Origin: CAZQIC01 sp964593555
Lineage (GTDB): Bacteria > Bacteroidota > Bacteroidia > JAFLBG01
Assembly: GCA_964593555.1 (NCBI GenBank)
Contig: CAZQIC010000007.1
Coordinates: forward strand, 1 to 64,000
Direction: 5' to 3'
DNA: 64,000 bases
Below, piece after piece: positions 63,982 to 64,000 of this stretch (position 1 is its first letter; every line of letters starts with the position of its first letter). The notes under the pieces were generated by a model that made no database searches, was not told where the DNA came from, and saw nothing but the letters and a program-made list of their open reading frames with translations. The position numbers were made by a program, and so were the translations under genes.

Positions 63982-64000
63982 ATTTAAATAGTAATCCTAT

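Overview
The window is a piece of a Bacteroidota (Bacteroidetes) chromosome. The evidence is the many proteins ending in type IX secretion system (T9SS) sorting domains, SprB-type repeats, a GldH lipoprotein gene, a PorP/SprF family protein, promoters of the TTTG-N19/20-TAnnTTTG type, absence of clear Shine-Dalgarno sequences, and an AT-rich composition. Motility genes and the CHU_C-type cargo suggest an environmental gliding relative of Cytophaga/Sphingobacteria/Flavobacteria; I cannot place it more precisely. No rRNA, tRNA or CRISPR array was seen.

Layout. (1) 1-4400: a signalling patch with two tandem STAS-like small proteins, a PAS histidine kinase, a stand-alone receiver protein and a first member of a family of ~500-residue helical proteins. 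(2) 4.5-11.7 kb: metabolism and stress genes (PfkB sugar kinase, Tat-exported Mn-type superoxide dismutase, biotin carrier protein, M1 aminopeptidase lipoprotein, phosphoglycerate kinase). (3) 11.7-39.7 kb: a large block of secreted T9SS cargo, mostly on the minus strand: three giant SBBP/SprB/PKD/CHU_C adhesin-like proteins (1556-1623 aa), three smaller 'WxFGxxAGLNF' propeller-like proteins, and one parallel beta-helix protein. Two of the giants are divergent from the other two ~500-aa helical proteins. A small Cys-containing peptide with a pinensin-like leader lies between them. (4) 39.8-44.7 kb: a housekeeping run holB-ricT-gldH-gltX-folB. (5) 44.7-50.7 kb: further T9SS cargo, including a fourth giant on the plus strand, and an ACP phosphodiesterase. 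(6) 50.7-53.9 kb: a tight four-gene operon of nucleotidyltransferase, membrane protein with a Cys/Gly-rich tail, MNIO (DUF692) enzyme and a putative MNIO partner. This is my strongest candidate for a little-described system. (7) 53.9-59.1 kb: a PorP/SprF-like protein, two small T9SS cargo proteins and an ECF sigma/anti-sigma pair; the anti-sigma periplasmic part looks like a SprB repeat plus a CHU_C-like domain. A 161-bp palindromic MITE-like element lies here. (8) 59.2-63.3 kb: a probable heavy-metal (copper?) uptake operon: Cys-rich HYC_CC_PP-like protein, TonB receptor, two HMA-domain proteins, then a gamma-carbonic-anhydrase-like protein. (9) 63.5-64 kb: a second peptide with a pinensin-like leader and a small frameshifted reading frame at the edge.

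How it fits together: most of the window serves cell-surface display through T9SS. The adhesin-like cargo, PorP/SprF protein, GldH and the sigma/anti-sigma pair could form one surface-sensing and surface-building unit. The MNIO operon and the two leader peptides point to post-translationally modified peptides or proteins. All functions come from motif reading; no database search was run.
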